A DNA stretch of 64,000 nt from assembly GCA_964023205.1 (NCBI GenBank), contig OZ026846.1, positions 36,538,194-36,602,193 on the forward strand, in the 5' to 3' direction. The stretch comes from Lutraria lutraria (Eukaryota > Mollusca > Bivalvia > Venerida > Mactridae). Below, piece after piece: positions 11,371 to 22,662 of this stretch. Both the position numbers and the translations under genes were made by a program. Every line of letters begins with the position of its first letter. Within the stretch, counting starts at the first letter, position 1. Below the pieces are notes generated by a model. The model ran no database searches. It had not been told where the DNA came from and saw only the letters and a list, made by a program, of their open reading frames with translations.

Positions 11371-14225
11371 TAAAAGTACTCATGTGAATTGAACTATATA
11401 CAGTAGGTTTCTACTTTATGCGGCTTCAAACATTTTCACGATGGATGTAAAAAAGTGAGTACTTAGGTCCGCATCTAAAAAAAAGATAATTGGTAGACCA
11501 ATAAGACCAATAAAATTCTAAAAGAATGTCATAGCAAGTCAATCACAGTTTAAAAAGATATTTGACTGACCAATCGAAATATAAAAAGACATTTGAATGG
11601 CTAATCAAAATGTAATACATATAGGATATTCGACTGACTAATCGAAATCTAAAAAGATATTTGAGTATAGGATATTCGACTGACTAATCGAAATCTAAAA
11701 AGATATTTGAGTGGCCAACCACACACAGTGGTTTATTTTAGAGTGAAGTTGTGAACGGAGAATTGTAACTATGAAAGTAGGGAACCTACAATAAGGGTGA
11801 CGTGTAAATTAATCCACATTAGTAGATATTGAGAGCACCCAACTTTGTTGTTCCTAAATATGATGGCAAGTTATATTAGACATATTTTAGAAGTTGGTGA
11901 TAAGATTAGTCATTGTATATTAATCTAAAGTCTGAAGGTTGTGAAGTTGTAAAAAGATTTAGGTGACCTTCAAGACTGGATCGAATTTTGGTCGAAAAAG
12001 AAGAGGTTCTTCGCAGAATAAATGCACCAAAAGTAGCAGGAAAAGCTGGAATAATCTTTGCTCTGTCCGACAATACCATGCATTTCATGGAAGAAAAAAT
12101 GATTTCTTGAAGTTGAAACATGTATAATTTCCAAATTTATGGGACATAATATTCAACGGTTTTATACGTCGAATGAATAATTGAAAGTTTTTACCTTGTT
12201 AACAGTTACCGTTGTATAACCTGAACAATAATCAAATTAAATTGTACACGTATCACTAGAATTCGCTTTACATATGACCTTAAACACAATTTCATTAATT
12301 CAAAATTGCAAAATCTGGTATGTATACATTATCTGTATATAAATAGCATGTACTGTCACACCCTATAGGGTTCCTTTCGAATAAAGGTCCCCGGGGAGCT
12401 ATAATTGCAAACGTTTCCGTATACAGCTCCCCGCGGAGCTCTATTCGCATGATATAGCTCCGACCCGTACTCAACAAGAATCTGTATTCGGAGTAGATAT
12501 ATGTTGCTTTTCCTCGGATACAGATCCCAAGTGATCTAATGCAAGATGAAAGTCATTAAATATTTAATGATGATAAATTCGTTGTTACTACAAACACATG
12601 ACAACAATATATGTATTTACCATGGAAAAGTATGAAGTAATGGAATTTTTCGTCCGTCCGTCTTTCTGTCTGTCCGTCATGTACATGCCTAAATGGTATC
12701 ACATTTTGAGGTTGTTTCAGTTCATTCAGTCATCATGGGGTTAAACGTTGTATTCTGTGGATAAGAGGTGTATCGTGGGTTAACATTAACAAAACGATCA
12801 AAGAGCATTGTGAGAACGTCTGCCTATTTGTTTGTATGTCTGTCTGTTAAAGTCCGTCCTGACTTTATGTCACGTAAAAGACTTGTACGACGTAATGTAC
12901 TTTCAAACTTTTTAGAGTCATTGACCTACACGAATTATAGATGGCTCCCGAACCATTTGACCTAGTGGCTGATTTTCGTTGATATTTTTATATCATCATA
13001 TTTTGATCAAAGTATATGAGAGATGTATTCGATTTTGCACATTCTGTTTTCCTTACACAGCTCCCCAATTAAAAGTGTGCCATTCAACTCCACGGTCATT
13101 TACATAAAACATTGAGATGCATACTTAATTATTACTACATGTATGTCATATTAGCAGAATAAAAAATGCAATATTTTAGTGCTTCCACAAGTCATTAATT
13201 AAAGCACCATGTCATTGAAATTCCACTAGTACTTAAAACAAAATTACGCAAAAAACAGCAACCCTGGTTTACAATGTTGATGTGCTAGAGATGACAATAT
13301 TAAACATGCTTTGCTCACATCGAAATACTTCAGGGCTAACAGCGCTTTGATTAAGTATTCTGTTGTAAATGAACAGATGACAGAGCTAAGTGTCAACACT
13401 CTTTCACTCTACAAGCATGTAGGTGGCTATTTCAGAATAGTGGGGGTGGACTAAATTTAGATTTTCGTTAACGACAGGGGTGGGGTGGGAGAAATTTAGA
13501 TCTTAATGAAAACCATCACAGGTGAAATTATTGGGATCCTCGAGCCCCCAGTCCCCAGTTTGTACACATATTATTGTCCACATATTTACAGAATACCTCA
13601 ATATATGTAAACCTCTTCTCGAAGTGTAGTATTTCTAAAAAGATAATCGGCGTGTATACAGTAGAAAATTGGTACTTACAGTCCTAGAAAACTAACACAG
13701 CAGATTATCTCATGGATTTATGATTTCAAATGGTCTGAAAACTAAAACAAAGTATTTAAATATAGTGTCTAAAGACTCAAGACTGAGATAAAATGGTTTA
13801 CACATCTACAAATGGAATCGTCCGTGTATACAATAACATTGCTGACCTAAGAATCGAACTATATGTGACTTCTCAAAAAATCTTGAGTTCAATGCTAAAA
13901 GTATACATACCATGTTTTTGGTAAATTAGATTATATATGATATATTTGTCTTATTTACTGTTTATAAATTCCACTTAGTATAATTTTTCATGGGTTAAAC
14001 GTTTTGATATTTCATATGTGGTTGTATTGATGTTGTTTTTTTTTTTGGGGGGGGGGCTTTTTCAAGACATTATTTTCAGAGGCAATACAACAAAATTGAA
14101 ATAATCACGTATTACAGCAACGCTTTTAATCAATGAGAAAACTCCTACTTCAGCTGAAGATTTTGTATCAAACACTTTCATTGGTTTCAAATGTAGCTCA
14201 AAAGTAATATTAAGATAACACGCCG
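11371..14225. other. Spacer between duplication copies
   Basis: Contains the ~35-bp tandem repeat at 11,480-11,725, a GC-richer block near 12,360-12,470 with 'ccccggggagct' and 'ccccgcggagct', and a 'ccgtccgtctttctgtctgtccg' type repeat tract near 12,650-12,860. A 62-bp word around 13,800-13,865 recurs at 52,190-52,250. The 71-residue minus frame at 11,906-12,121 has no splice context or family I know. Confidence 0.5.
11480..11725. repeat. Tandem repeat, unit about 35 bp
   Basis: Variants of 'accaatcgaaatctaaaaag' joined to 'atatttgactg' repeat about six times. The same array is found at 15,985-16,290, beyond the end of the second duplication copy. Confidence 0.7.
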
Positions 14226-15475
14226 AAAAAGGGAGAAAGTTGATGTACCATTCCTCGTACCAAATAAAAATGTCTTGGGTCGCGGGTGAATCGTTGTCGG
14301 TCAAATAATCAGAAACAAAGAGTTTTCTTACGGCTTATGCAAGTATCTGGCCCTTATCTGGCCCCTTATAAACGTGTTATCACTATCGTAAACATTATTA
14401 CAAGAAATTATCAAATTCTGCACATTACAAGAAGGCCATCGACAATTAAGTTATGGCAAAGAGGACTTTGCAACATGAACTTTCATACGTCCTGGACGTG
14501 ATAATTTCTTACACCATTGGCATCAACATGATCAGTTGAGTACAACCATTTAATAAGCATGTTATACTTACATGTAATTGACATTTACTTGAAATTGTTA
14601 TGGATAAAAAGATAAAACATGGACATTAAAGCCTTCGACGGGCGACCTTATTGAGTATTTAGTTCTTCTCGTGTAAACCGTAAACACATTATTCAAAATG
14701 GTAAGTCTAGACGAACTCAATGAATTGAGGTCGCCTAGAAGTTGTTCTGTCGGATCCACTTTAAGTAATGAAGGTCTTAAATTTAATTAAATTGCTAACG
14801 CAAATAGGTTTCCAAATGCGGTAACAGGCACAAATGTAAACATGCAGTGCAAAGTTCTCTCTGTGACATATACCATTTGTGTCAGGTCAAGTTATCATTA
14901 TTAAAGTTTGAAAACAGTTCACGTAGAACTATATTCGTGGAATATTAGGTTCCCTGAATCAAAGTACTGAACGTACTCATGGAAACTGAACTTACATACA
15001 CGTGCGCTGCAACAAGACTTTAGTAACGCGAACTACCGGTAGTTTACCAATTGCATAGCGGGTGTAGAAAAGTGTAGTACTTTGGCCCGCATCAAAATTC
15101 ATGCGCGTCGAGCAAGTGATGGCTATAGAAATCTGAACTACTAAAAATGGCCAGTAGTAGCGGCAGATTTGGTAATCAGGCCTAGTAAATGTACGTATTT
15201 AATATCATTGTGATCGCCAAGTTAGTGAGCTTTTACAGCATACCATCAGCTGCAGTACGTCCTAGTAGTATATCCATCTATTGAAAACATTTCTGGTTGC
15301 TATAGATCGTTCAAATGTTATATATAGATTTTTACCGTGAATTAATGTTATGCCCATGTGTCTGTATGTTGTTTCTGGTTGGTGAAAACCGTGTCCGATC
15401 CATTGCTTTGAGAGATGTGTTTTGATATTTGAGGAAATTCAAAGTGGCGGAGTTAGGAGTGGCGTATCATAAAAA
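14226..15475. repeat. Segmental duplication, copy 2
   Basis: Partner of 10,026-11,370 in the same orientation, offset about 4.1-4.2 kb. Divergence is substantial, with indels throughout, so the duplication is old. A third partial copy of its first ~120 bp lies at about 17,905-18,030. Confidence 0.7.
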
Positions 15476-15984
15476 TGTATTATCATATCAATACGTGTAT
15501 ACCATACTAAAAATAACACTTCCAATACCAACGACCACTTTCTCACTTTTTTACCTTTCTACACGCTTTTTCAAGAGCCAAAATGAATAAAGAATAAAAA
15601 ATCCCGACCTTATAACTCTATTTTTAATTAGTATATTAACACAAACAAAAACAATTTAGGCCTAGTGTAAGATGTCATGATACTTTTAAAAAAAATAATC
15701 GCCCCTCAAATATGCATTTGGAATTGGTTACTTTATGAAAGGCCCTCACTCTATTGCTTCAATTATTTAAAGGCATGCAATGCGCTGGATATGACACACT
15801 TGGAATACTGACATTATTACAACACTGAAGAAATTTACTGGAGTTAACAATGAAGGTTTTCATTTTATTTTTATCAATTTGAATTAGATTTTATTTAAAC
15901 TTGTGTTTCTGTTGTTATGTGAATGCTATGATTTGAATTAACAGACTCAATTATTCAAACTTGAAAAAAAAAGTTTATTGGCAA

Positions 15985-16290
15985 ATCATAATCTAAAAAG
16001 ATAATTAGTAGACCAATACAATTCTAAAAGAAATCATTGCCATACCAATTACAATTTAAAAAATATATTTGACTGACCAATCGAAATCTAAAAAGACATT
16101 TGAATGGCCAATAATGATCTAAAAAGATAATTGGTAGGCCAATCAAATTCTAAAAGAGTACATCACGGATCAATCAAAATTTAAAAAGATGTTTGAATGA
16201 CCAATCAAAATCTAAAGAGACATTTGGCAGATCAATAATTTTTTTAAAGATATTAGGTAGATAAAAACAATCTAAAAAGAATAATGTCAA
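15985..16290. repeat. Tandem repeat, second array of the ~35-bp unit
   Basis: Repeated 'gaccaatcgaaatctaaaaag' variants and 'aattggtaggccaat', matching the array at 11,480-11,725. Confidence 0.7.
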
Positions 16291-16436
16291 TTTTTATTTT
16301 ACATGTACTTTTAACGATGTGATAACATTCGTAACAAATGTATTACAAATGTGATATGTTATGAATGTGATCCTACAAAGCACAAACATTTGTAAGAGAA
16401 AGAAATCAAATATATTCAGCTAGCAATATCGAGTCA

Positions 16437-16743
16437 GACAAACTACTTAAAATGAGACACGAAATGTTATCAATATCCGAAAGTAGACACAAATAAAAAT
16501 CATAAATTAATATTTTGTTTTGAAATTGTTTTGCGGCAGATACGTTAAACAAAGAACATAAACACCTGTAGTGTTATAGTGGTAATGGTATAAAAAACAC
16601 GAATTCTTAAATTCATATAATAGAAGCTGGGACCATGAACAAAATATTAATTTATGATTTAGTTTGTGTCTACTTTCGGATATTGATAACATTTCGTACG
16701 TGTCTCATTTTAAGTACATGTAGTTTGTCCCAGCTTCTATTAT
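16437..16743. repeat. Nested inverted repeat
   Basis: The outer arms, 16,437-16,516 and 16,640-16,729, are nearly exact inverses apart from two small insertions. The right arm is itself bracketed by the exact inverse pair ATAATAGAAGCTGGG (16,617-16,631) and its complement (16,729-16,743). Two mutually exclusive hairpins can therefore form. The near identity of the arms suggests a recent inverted duplication. Confidence 0.85.
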
Positions 16744-18280
16744 ATTATATTATACATGTTTATATCTTTACCGACTCTAAATAAAATTTGTATTTGTATA
16801 TGAATTTGTCTATACACAGACGCTAGTTTACACCATCGTATACCAAACGTGGAAATACACTAACGTTATATTTGAGGATGACGCTGAAATTTACTCAAAT
16901 TCAAAAGCGATTGGAAGCAAGAAGATCTAAAAGATATACATTTATAAAACCACCATCGTATAGTTTAGGACTTCTTCTTTTTAGTGATGGGTGAAAAAAG
17001 TTGTCAAATAATGAGAAGATTAGTTTAAGTTTAAAAATGTATTTTGCAATTAAACTTCACTAAAACAGCGCGTTTTTGAAATTCTTATTATAAGTAATCA
17101 TGATATAATAATTCTACAGAACGTACAGTAGTATGTTTTGAACGAACTTATATAATAATTTTTTATATCATATTAAAGAACGAAAAATGAATTTTATTGT
17201 GATAGGTGGAAAAAAGTTGACAAATAAAAAGAAAGTACATGATAATAACAGGTTGAAAAAAAATCCCTCTATATAATCTATTGCTGTAATTTATCATCAG
17301 ACAAAAACCGATATCGATTTTTGCATCGATTTCAAGGGAGACAATTTGGCTTAATTAGTCGCGAAATGTATTGAGAAGTTGGGTATAAAAGGAATTCCGA
17401 GTGGTATTGGCGCCATATCGTTCTGCGTATACTGGAATAAAAAGTAATTTTAAGGCAACAAATAAAGTTTAACCTTTCTTCAACAAAAGTAAAGTTTGCT
17501 GTTAATGAAAAACACATTCAGCAATTGTTCTTACTGTCTCTATCAATTCGTTATTTTAGTGGCATTGTTCATAGTTATTTCAGTTAAGCAATGTTCAGTT
17601 TTGACATTATCATTTCTAAATGGGATTTCTACCTTTAACTTTATTGTATATTTAGCTTTCATTGTCAACGTATCTGGCGAATGGTGTTTTGGGTGACTTA
17701 CAAAGACAATGTGTGCTATATAAACGAAGGCCGATTTTGACCCCTAATAATCTATAAAGTATAACCGTACTATAGGCTGTTCATTAATAACAGAAACGTT
17801 ACTATAATAAATTATGACATCAAATTTTTATCATCTACATTTCCATTTTTGAGCACTTAACGTAGAGTGTAAATGTAAATACACTCCATGCTCAGGTGAG
17901 CTAAAGCAGCAAAAACATTGATGCACCATTCATCGTGCATAATAAAAAAATCTAAGGTTGTAAGGAAAATCAGAGTAGACAGGGTACCCAGAAACAAACA
18001 ATCCGTACGCCTCATGAATAAACTCTACTAAAGTAAGCTTATATAGGTACTTCTTTTTTTAAAGGACATCTTTTATAACACCTTAGCCTTATTATATACA
18101 TACAACATTGTATTGTTTATTGATACACATGTAATTCCACTACAATTGATGTATATTATGATTTTGTATTTGCAAACTATGTTGTTTAATTGTGTCAGGG
18201 ACTTGAGGCCAATATATCGCTAATAAACTATTTGAATTTGACTATTTTTAATTGTTTCATTATTATATGAATGATTTCAG

Positions 18281-18499
18281 GTAACTCAAGCACTAATTAT
18301 GAGCATGGTCGTGTGTATCATCATCAGTATAGCATTAGTAAGACCAACACAGGCTGAATGCGAGCCTATAGTTGAATATGATGACAATGGAGTTAGGCAC
18401 TATAAATGTAAAAAAGACGCACTTTGTAACCATGACCACACAAACTGCCAACAGTTAACAGAAGGTGATAAAGGCACTGGATGTCGTTGTCCTGTTTAA
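18281..18499 (+). CDS. Small cysteine-rich, probably secreted peptide (last exon)
   Basis: The frame is open from an acceptor (TGATTTCAG) at 18,280 to a TAA at 18,497-18,499. The first ATG at 18,299 gives 66 residues: a hydrophobic stretch (VVCIIISIALV) ending in RPTQA, a plausible signal-peptide cleavage site, then a hydrophilic mature part of about 47 residues. Its six cysteines follow C-x15-C-x5-C-x6-C-x11-C-x-C, ending GCRCPV. The frame has no stop between the acceptor and ATG, so the true start may be in an upstream exon that extends the signal sequence. AATAAA follows at 18,688. I do not recognise the family. Size and cysteine density fit host-defence or secreted cysteine-rich peptides, but no function can be assigned. 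Confidence 0.6.
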   Translation, partial: VTQALIMSMVVCIIISIALVRPTQAECEPIVEYDDNGVRHYKCKKDALCNHDHTNCQQLTEGDKGTGCRCPV

Positions 18500-18687
18500 T
18501 TCTGAGACCAAACTCTTCCAGTTAAACAGTTGAGTTATGCATCCTTGTAAAAACTATCTACACCATATTTCATTCGACTCACTTATTTGACAGACAAGTG
18601 AAAAAAAATGCAAATGATTGAAATATGATTTTTTATATTCAATGGATTTATCAGTATTGATCGAAGTCTTTTCATTGCACCTGATGA

Positions 18688-18693
18688 AATAAA
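18688..18693 (+). terminator. Polyadenylation signal candidate for the cysteine-rich gene
   Basis: Canonical AATAAA lies 189 nt after the TAA of the cysteine-rich ORF, followed by A- and T-rich sequence. Confidence 0.45.
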
Positions 18694-18956
18694 AAATGCA
18701 ACTTTTTCTCATGGTATTTAGTGTTTAGTCTTTTTTTTGGTGATGTTTCACTATTACTCATACGGATTGCATTGGTCAATATCCACAAGGGAGTGAAGCT
18801 TTCAAAGACCGAAGTGAACAGAAAGCTTTCCAAAAGTAGAATAATAGGACAGATTTGTTTAAGAATAAGCAATCCTGGCAATTGCTATTCAAACAAACAT
18901 TTGCTGCCACATATTTTACGAGTTCAAACTGACTTTTATAATCATTGTAAATATCA

Positions 18957-19075
18957 TCATTGGATACACACGGTTGCTGCCTCTGCTCTACACTGTACAT
19001 CTCCCGTGGGATTTTTCAATACCCATTTGCCGTTTTCAAAGAATATAATATACGGAGCAGCGCACGAGCAGCGAC
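18957..19075 (-). CDS. Candidate last exon of a second small cysteine-containing peptide
   Basis: On the minus strand a frame open from about 19,160 ends in TGA at 18,957. After an acceptor-like ATTTACGCAAG it encodes GRCSCAAPYIIFFENGKW and continues to a VCIQ end, with cysteines C-x-C-x23-C-x6-C. The stretch is GC-richer than its surroundings, as expected of coding DNA. The residues before it (VYSFVYFCSVVC) are hydrophobic, but there is no ATG, so a start exon is missing. The overlapping 134-residue plus-strand frame looks like the shadow. It would be convergent with the 18,281 gene. Weak evidence; no family recognised. Confidence 0.3.
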
Positions 19076-19159
19076 CTTGCGTAAATACATGTACGATTGT
19101 AGAACAGACCACAGAGCAAAAATAAACAAATGAATAAACAAGTCTAACTTTTTGATAAT

Positions 19160-20335
19160 ATCAATATTTAATAATTTGATACCAGTTTAATAGTAACAAC
19201 CTGAATGGATGACAATTACATGTATATCATTTTTTAAATTATATCATTTTAATACCAACATGTCTGTAGCTCAATCACTTGTTCCTATGTTCATGCAATT
19301 ACAAGTAACAAGAACAACCTTTTTAACAATGGACTAATCCTGTTGCAGCAATTTAGCTGACATATCATGACTATAGTCAAGTCCATATGAAGCACATTCA
19401 AGTAATTTCCAGCATTTGGCTATTAATTGATGGACGAAAGAGCTAATACGTATTCTAACTACATGTACAAGTGTATATACAAGTATGTGAATAATAGCCA
19501 TCAAGTCTAACAGTAAAATGTCAACTCTTCCACTCTACAGGCATGTAGGAAGTTATTTCAGACTTGGTTGGGGGAGTAAATTACCATTTTGGCTAACAGG
19601 GGTGGGGTGGGATAAATATATATGTAGCTCTTTTTGAATACCATTGCAGCCGGAAATTATTGCACCCCTCTGGCCCCATCCCCTGTTTGTACAGCCTGTT
19701 CTAAAAATTATTGATAATTACTCAAGTTACATACACTGCTATCTGTTATAAGTGCGGCCTCTTTGGATTTTGTGGAATGGAATCCTATCAATATCAGAAT
19801 AAAATATTGTCCATTCTGTTATACAATTATACACCACACAGTAAAACCTCTCTTCAAGACAAATATGATGACCAAATATATTCAGAATACCTCAATATAT
19901 AATATAAACCTCTTTTCTTCTGGAAGTGTAGGCTAGATATTCAGATTTTACTGAACATAACAAATATAATACAAATATAGCCATAGAAAATAGAAAAATC
20001 GTCACTCGACGCACCATGTTATAGATGCATTGTATCGCATTTTTGGTTAATTTGGTTGTTTTAAATAATTCTGGACTCATGTTCACTACATCTGCCTGGA
20101 GGTTGGATACCACTCATAAAGTATGGGAATATTACAATATTGCCAAATTCTCATCATTCCGAATCAAAATGGTGTAATTAGATGATAACTCAGAGAGGAA
20201 ATGACTTTTTGTCATAGCACATAATGACGATTTCAAAGCCAGAATATTTCCAGAAAATGATCCAAAACTAGTATAAATGATTTATAATTGATATGACATT
20301 TAGTTATCCATTTGGTGGCTCCATACATCAGCACA
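19160..20335. other. Intergenic, no gene seen
   Basis: AT-rich. A block near 19,525-19,690 ('tctaca(a/g)gcatgtagg', 'ggggtggggtgggata') resembles 13,400-13,560 and is probably another dispersed repeat. No supported reading frame. Confidence 0.5.
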
Positions 20336-20519
20336 CAGTCAAACCTGTGAATGAAGGCCACCCTTTGGAAAGACAAAATGGAGCCTTTATTGACAGGTGG
20401 TCTTTATTCTGAGGTCCTTTTGATCTAAATACTAGTAATCATTGATGTTTTAAAAAGAATTGACCTTTATCCATATGATGGACTTCATTCGGAGGTGGCC
20501 GCTAACACAGGTTTGACTG
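20336..20519. mobile_element. MITE with CAGTCAAACCTGTG ends
   Basis: Terminal inverted repeats CAGTCAAACCTGTG and CACAGGTTTGACTG, with TA to the right. Internal words 'ggccaccctttgg' and 'tctttattctgaggtcc' recur in several other copies in the window (23.4, 25.7, 35.6, 55.4 and 58.7 kb). TA-flanked CAG ends fit Tc1/mariner-pogo type MITEs. Confidence 0.7.
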
Positions 20520-20814
20520 TATATATATATAAACAGTATTTGAGGAGTACTGGCTTACTCCTCATACTCCTCTTTGACTTTCCATACACTTTTAAATGCA
20601 GCACAATAATAAGCAAGATCATCCAAACAGTGAAAAATTCCCAGCTTAATAGTAATAAATACTATACCTATAAATACTTAAAACTAAATCCGAACATATT
20701 GCACACATTTTCAAACTGAATCATTAACAGCTGATAATTTTAACCATAGTATTGTTTTCAAGACTATGAACATATCAATACATGTATCTATATTATTTGT
20801 AACTAAGAACTCAG

Positions 20815-20905
20815 TCTAGTTGTACCCACAGTCTAGTGGTAATGATCTTGGACTAGTAATCACAAGCTCCTCACAAGGAACCAAACAAATTTCACACCAC
20901 CTGGC
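20815..20905 (+). repeat. tRNA-like SINE fragment
   Basis: 'cagtctagtggtaatgatct' followed by 'gactagtaatcacaagctcc' has a box A-like layout similar to the repeat at 29,725. No box B or acceptor stem makes it a tRNA gene. Confidence 0.35.
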
Positions 20906-20932
20906 TGTAGCATGCATGACACTTTCTTCAAC

Positions 20933-22120
20933 AACAAGAGGGCCACATTGGCCCTTTATCGCTCGCCTGAGAACCAAGGCCAATAATCAATGACCAGGTA
21001 ATATAGTTTCCATCTTGTAAAACTCATTTTTACGTAGATTTTGAGATCAAAACCAACAATGAAGGTATAATACTGTTAAACAAGCTAAAACGTAGCAAAT
21101 TTTCTAATCCAAGGGTCCATAACTCTTGAAGTTGTGGTCCGATTCCACCCATAACTTATCATGTCCAAAATCATAAGGTCATACACATTCATTGTAAATA
21201 TGATTAGGATCGGTGAATAAATAAAGGCGCTAGAGTGTAAACAAGCTAAAATATAGCAAATTTGCTAAGTCAAGGGCCCATAACTCTTAAAGATGTGATC
21301 CGATTCCGCCCATAATCGAACTTGTTTGAGATCTTTTGGTTATACACATTTACTGAAAATATTATTAGGATCGGTGTATAAATAAAGGCGCAAGTGTGTA
21401 AACAAGCTAAAATATAGCAAATTTTCAAAATCAAGGGTCCATAACTCTTGAAGTTTGGATCCGATTCCGCCTATAATCGAACTTGTCCAAGATCTTATGG
21501 TTATACACATTTACTGAAAATATTATTAGGATCTGTGAATAAATGTATGTGCTAGAGTGTAAACAAGCTAAAATATAGCAAATTTTCAAAGTCAAGGGCC
21601 CATAACTCTTGAGTTCTGGTCCGATTCCGCCCATAATCGAACTTGTCCAAGATCTCTTGGTTATATACATTTACTGAAAATATGATTAGGATTGGTGAAT
21701 AAATGAATGCGCTAGAGTGTAAACAAACTCAAATATAGTAAATTTTCTAAGTCAAGGGCCCATAACTCTTGAAGTTCTGGTCTGATATTGCCCATAATCG
21801 AACTCCAAGATATTTTGGTTATACACTGAAAATTTACTGAAAATATGATCAGGATTGGTGAATAAATGAAGGCGCTAGAGTGTAAACAAGCTAAATATAG
21901 CAAATTTTGTAATTCAAGGGCCCATAACTCTAGAAGTTATTATCAGATTTTGCCCATAATCGAACTTAGCCAAGACATTGTGGTCATATACATTGTGAGC
22001 AAGTTTAATCAAGATTCGTAAAGAGTTGCGCTTGCTAGAGTGTAAACAAACTAATTGTGGACGGACGCCGTACATTCACCGATCCTAAAAGCTCACATGA
22101 TGAATCAGGTGAGCTAAAAA
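20933..22120. mobile_element. Hairpin-ended element with ~160-bp tandem core (Pearl/HINE-like)
   Basis: Starts AACAAGAGGGCCACATTGGC and ends GGTGAGCTAAAAA, preceded by the inverted pair AGCTCAC ... GTGAGCT. Between them a unit of about 160 bp ('gtgtaaacaagctaaaatat' ... 'cataactcttgaag' ... 'cataatcgaac') repeats about six times. The architecture (conserved ends, tandem core, short 3' hairpin) matches what is described for bivalve Pearl elements and non-autonomous Helitron-like elements. That classification is inference. The minus-strand open frames inside are repeats of the unit. Confidence 0.7.
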
Positions 22121-22214
22121 GGTGCCAAATCACCCAGGCTTTTGGTGCAACGTTCTGCCCAGAAAAATGAAAATAGATCTTTTCACATAATTCTTCCAAA
22201 AGAAAGATAACCAT

Positions 22215-22330
22215 AACATACTTTGCAGGGGACCCCGTGACTGAGTAGTAGTGGTCTCTAGCAAGTACTGTGAGTTCAAGTCCCATACCATGACCAGAAA
22301 ACTCAAGGAACTTTGAGCTTACTGCTCAAT
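22215..22330 (+). repeat. tRNA-derived SINE head
   Basis: 'ccgtgactgagtagtagtgg' (box A-like) followed by 'gagttcaagtccc' (box B-like) about 45 bp later. The arms do not form a proper acceptor stem. Confidence 0.45.
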
Positions 22331-22471
22331 GACTAAAGTAAGCTTAGGTACATTCATTTTGAAAGCACATCAAAAACATATAAACCAGATGCATTTTGAG
22401 AATACATTGTAATTCAATTTCTGCATTTAGGGACCAGAATAAAACCCACAGCAAAGAACGTGTTCCACAGC

Positions 22472-22477
22472 TTTAAT
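22472..22477 (-). terminator. Polyadenylation signal candidate for VPS50
   Basis: ATTAAA on the minus strand, about 70 nt beyond the VPS50 stop codon. This is the common variant signal. No canonical AATAAA is closer. Confidence 0.35.
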
Positions 22478-22545
22478 ATGTCCGTTCATAAAATTGAATG
22501 ATATAAAAACAAAATATTTCAGATAGCAAATCTTTGCTCCATCCA

Positions 22546-22662
22546 CTATCTACGACTGTATCTATCTAATTCTTCAATCATATTAACCAATCTCTGTCTA
22601 GCTTTCCTATTCAGGTGATCCACAGCATTTACTAAGGCTAATAACTGCTTGATAGAGTATTC
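22546..22662 (-). CDS. VPS50: VPS50 last coding exon
   Basis: 117 nt, 38 residues plus [23 protein letters not shown] then [18 protein letters not shown]. It matches the family end YSTKQLTNLVN ... KARQKLLAAIDDIDR. Confidence 0.96.
   Translation of the reverse strand, partial: EYSIKQLLALVNAVDHLNRKARQRLVNMIEELDRYSRR

Larger units (their letters stand above)
15476..18280. other. Intergenic upstream of the cysteine-rich ORF
   Basis: Holds a tandem array (15,985-16,290), the nested inverted repeat (16,437-16,743), a small 3'-end remnant of a hairpin element near 17,893 ('caggtgagctaaa') and the third partial copy of the duplicated block (17,905-18,030). An upstream exon of the 18,281 gene should be here but cannot be placed. 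The 66-residue hydrophobic frame at 17,496-17,696 is unproven. Confidence 0.45.

Noticed and set aside
11906..12121. 71-codon minus-strand ORF
   Set aside because: No splice context, no family recognised and no paralogue in the duplicated blocks. Probably chance or an old repeat.
18721..19125. 134-codon plus-strand ORF
   Set aside because: It overlaps a GC-richer minus-strand frame with cysteines, shows no domain, and starts just after the polyadenylation signal of the preceding gene. More likely a shadow.
21431..22286. Repeated minus-strand ORFs of similar sequence
   Set aside because: Each is the same frame of the ~160-bp tandem unit, without codon-like bias. Not a gene family.
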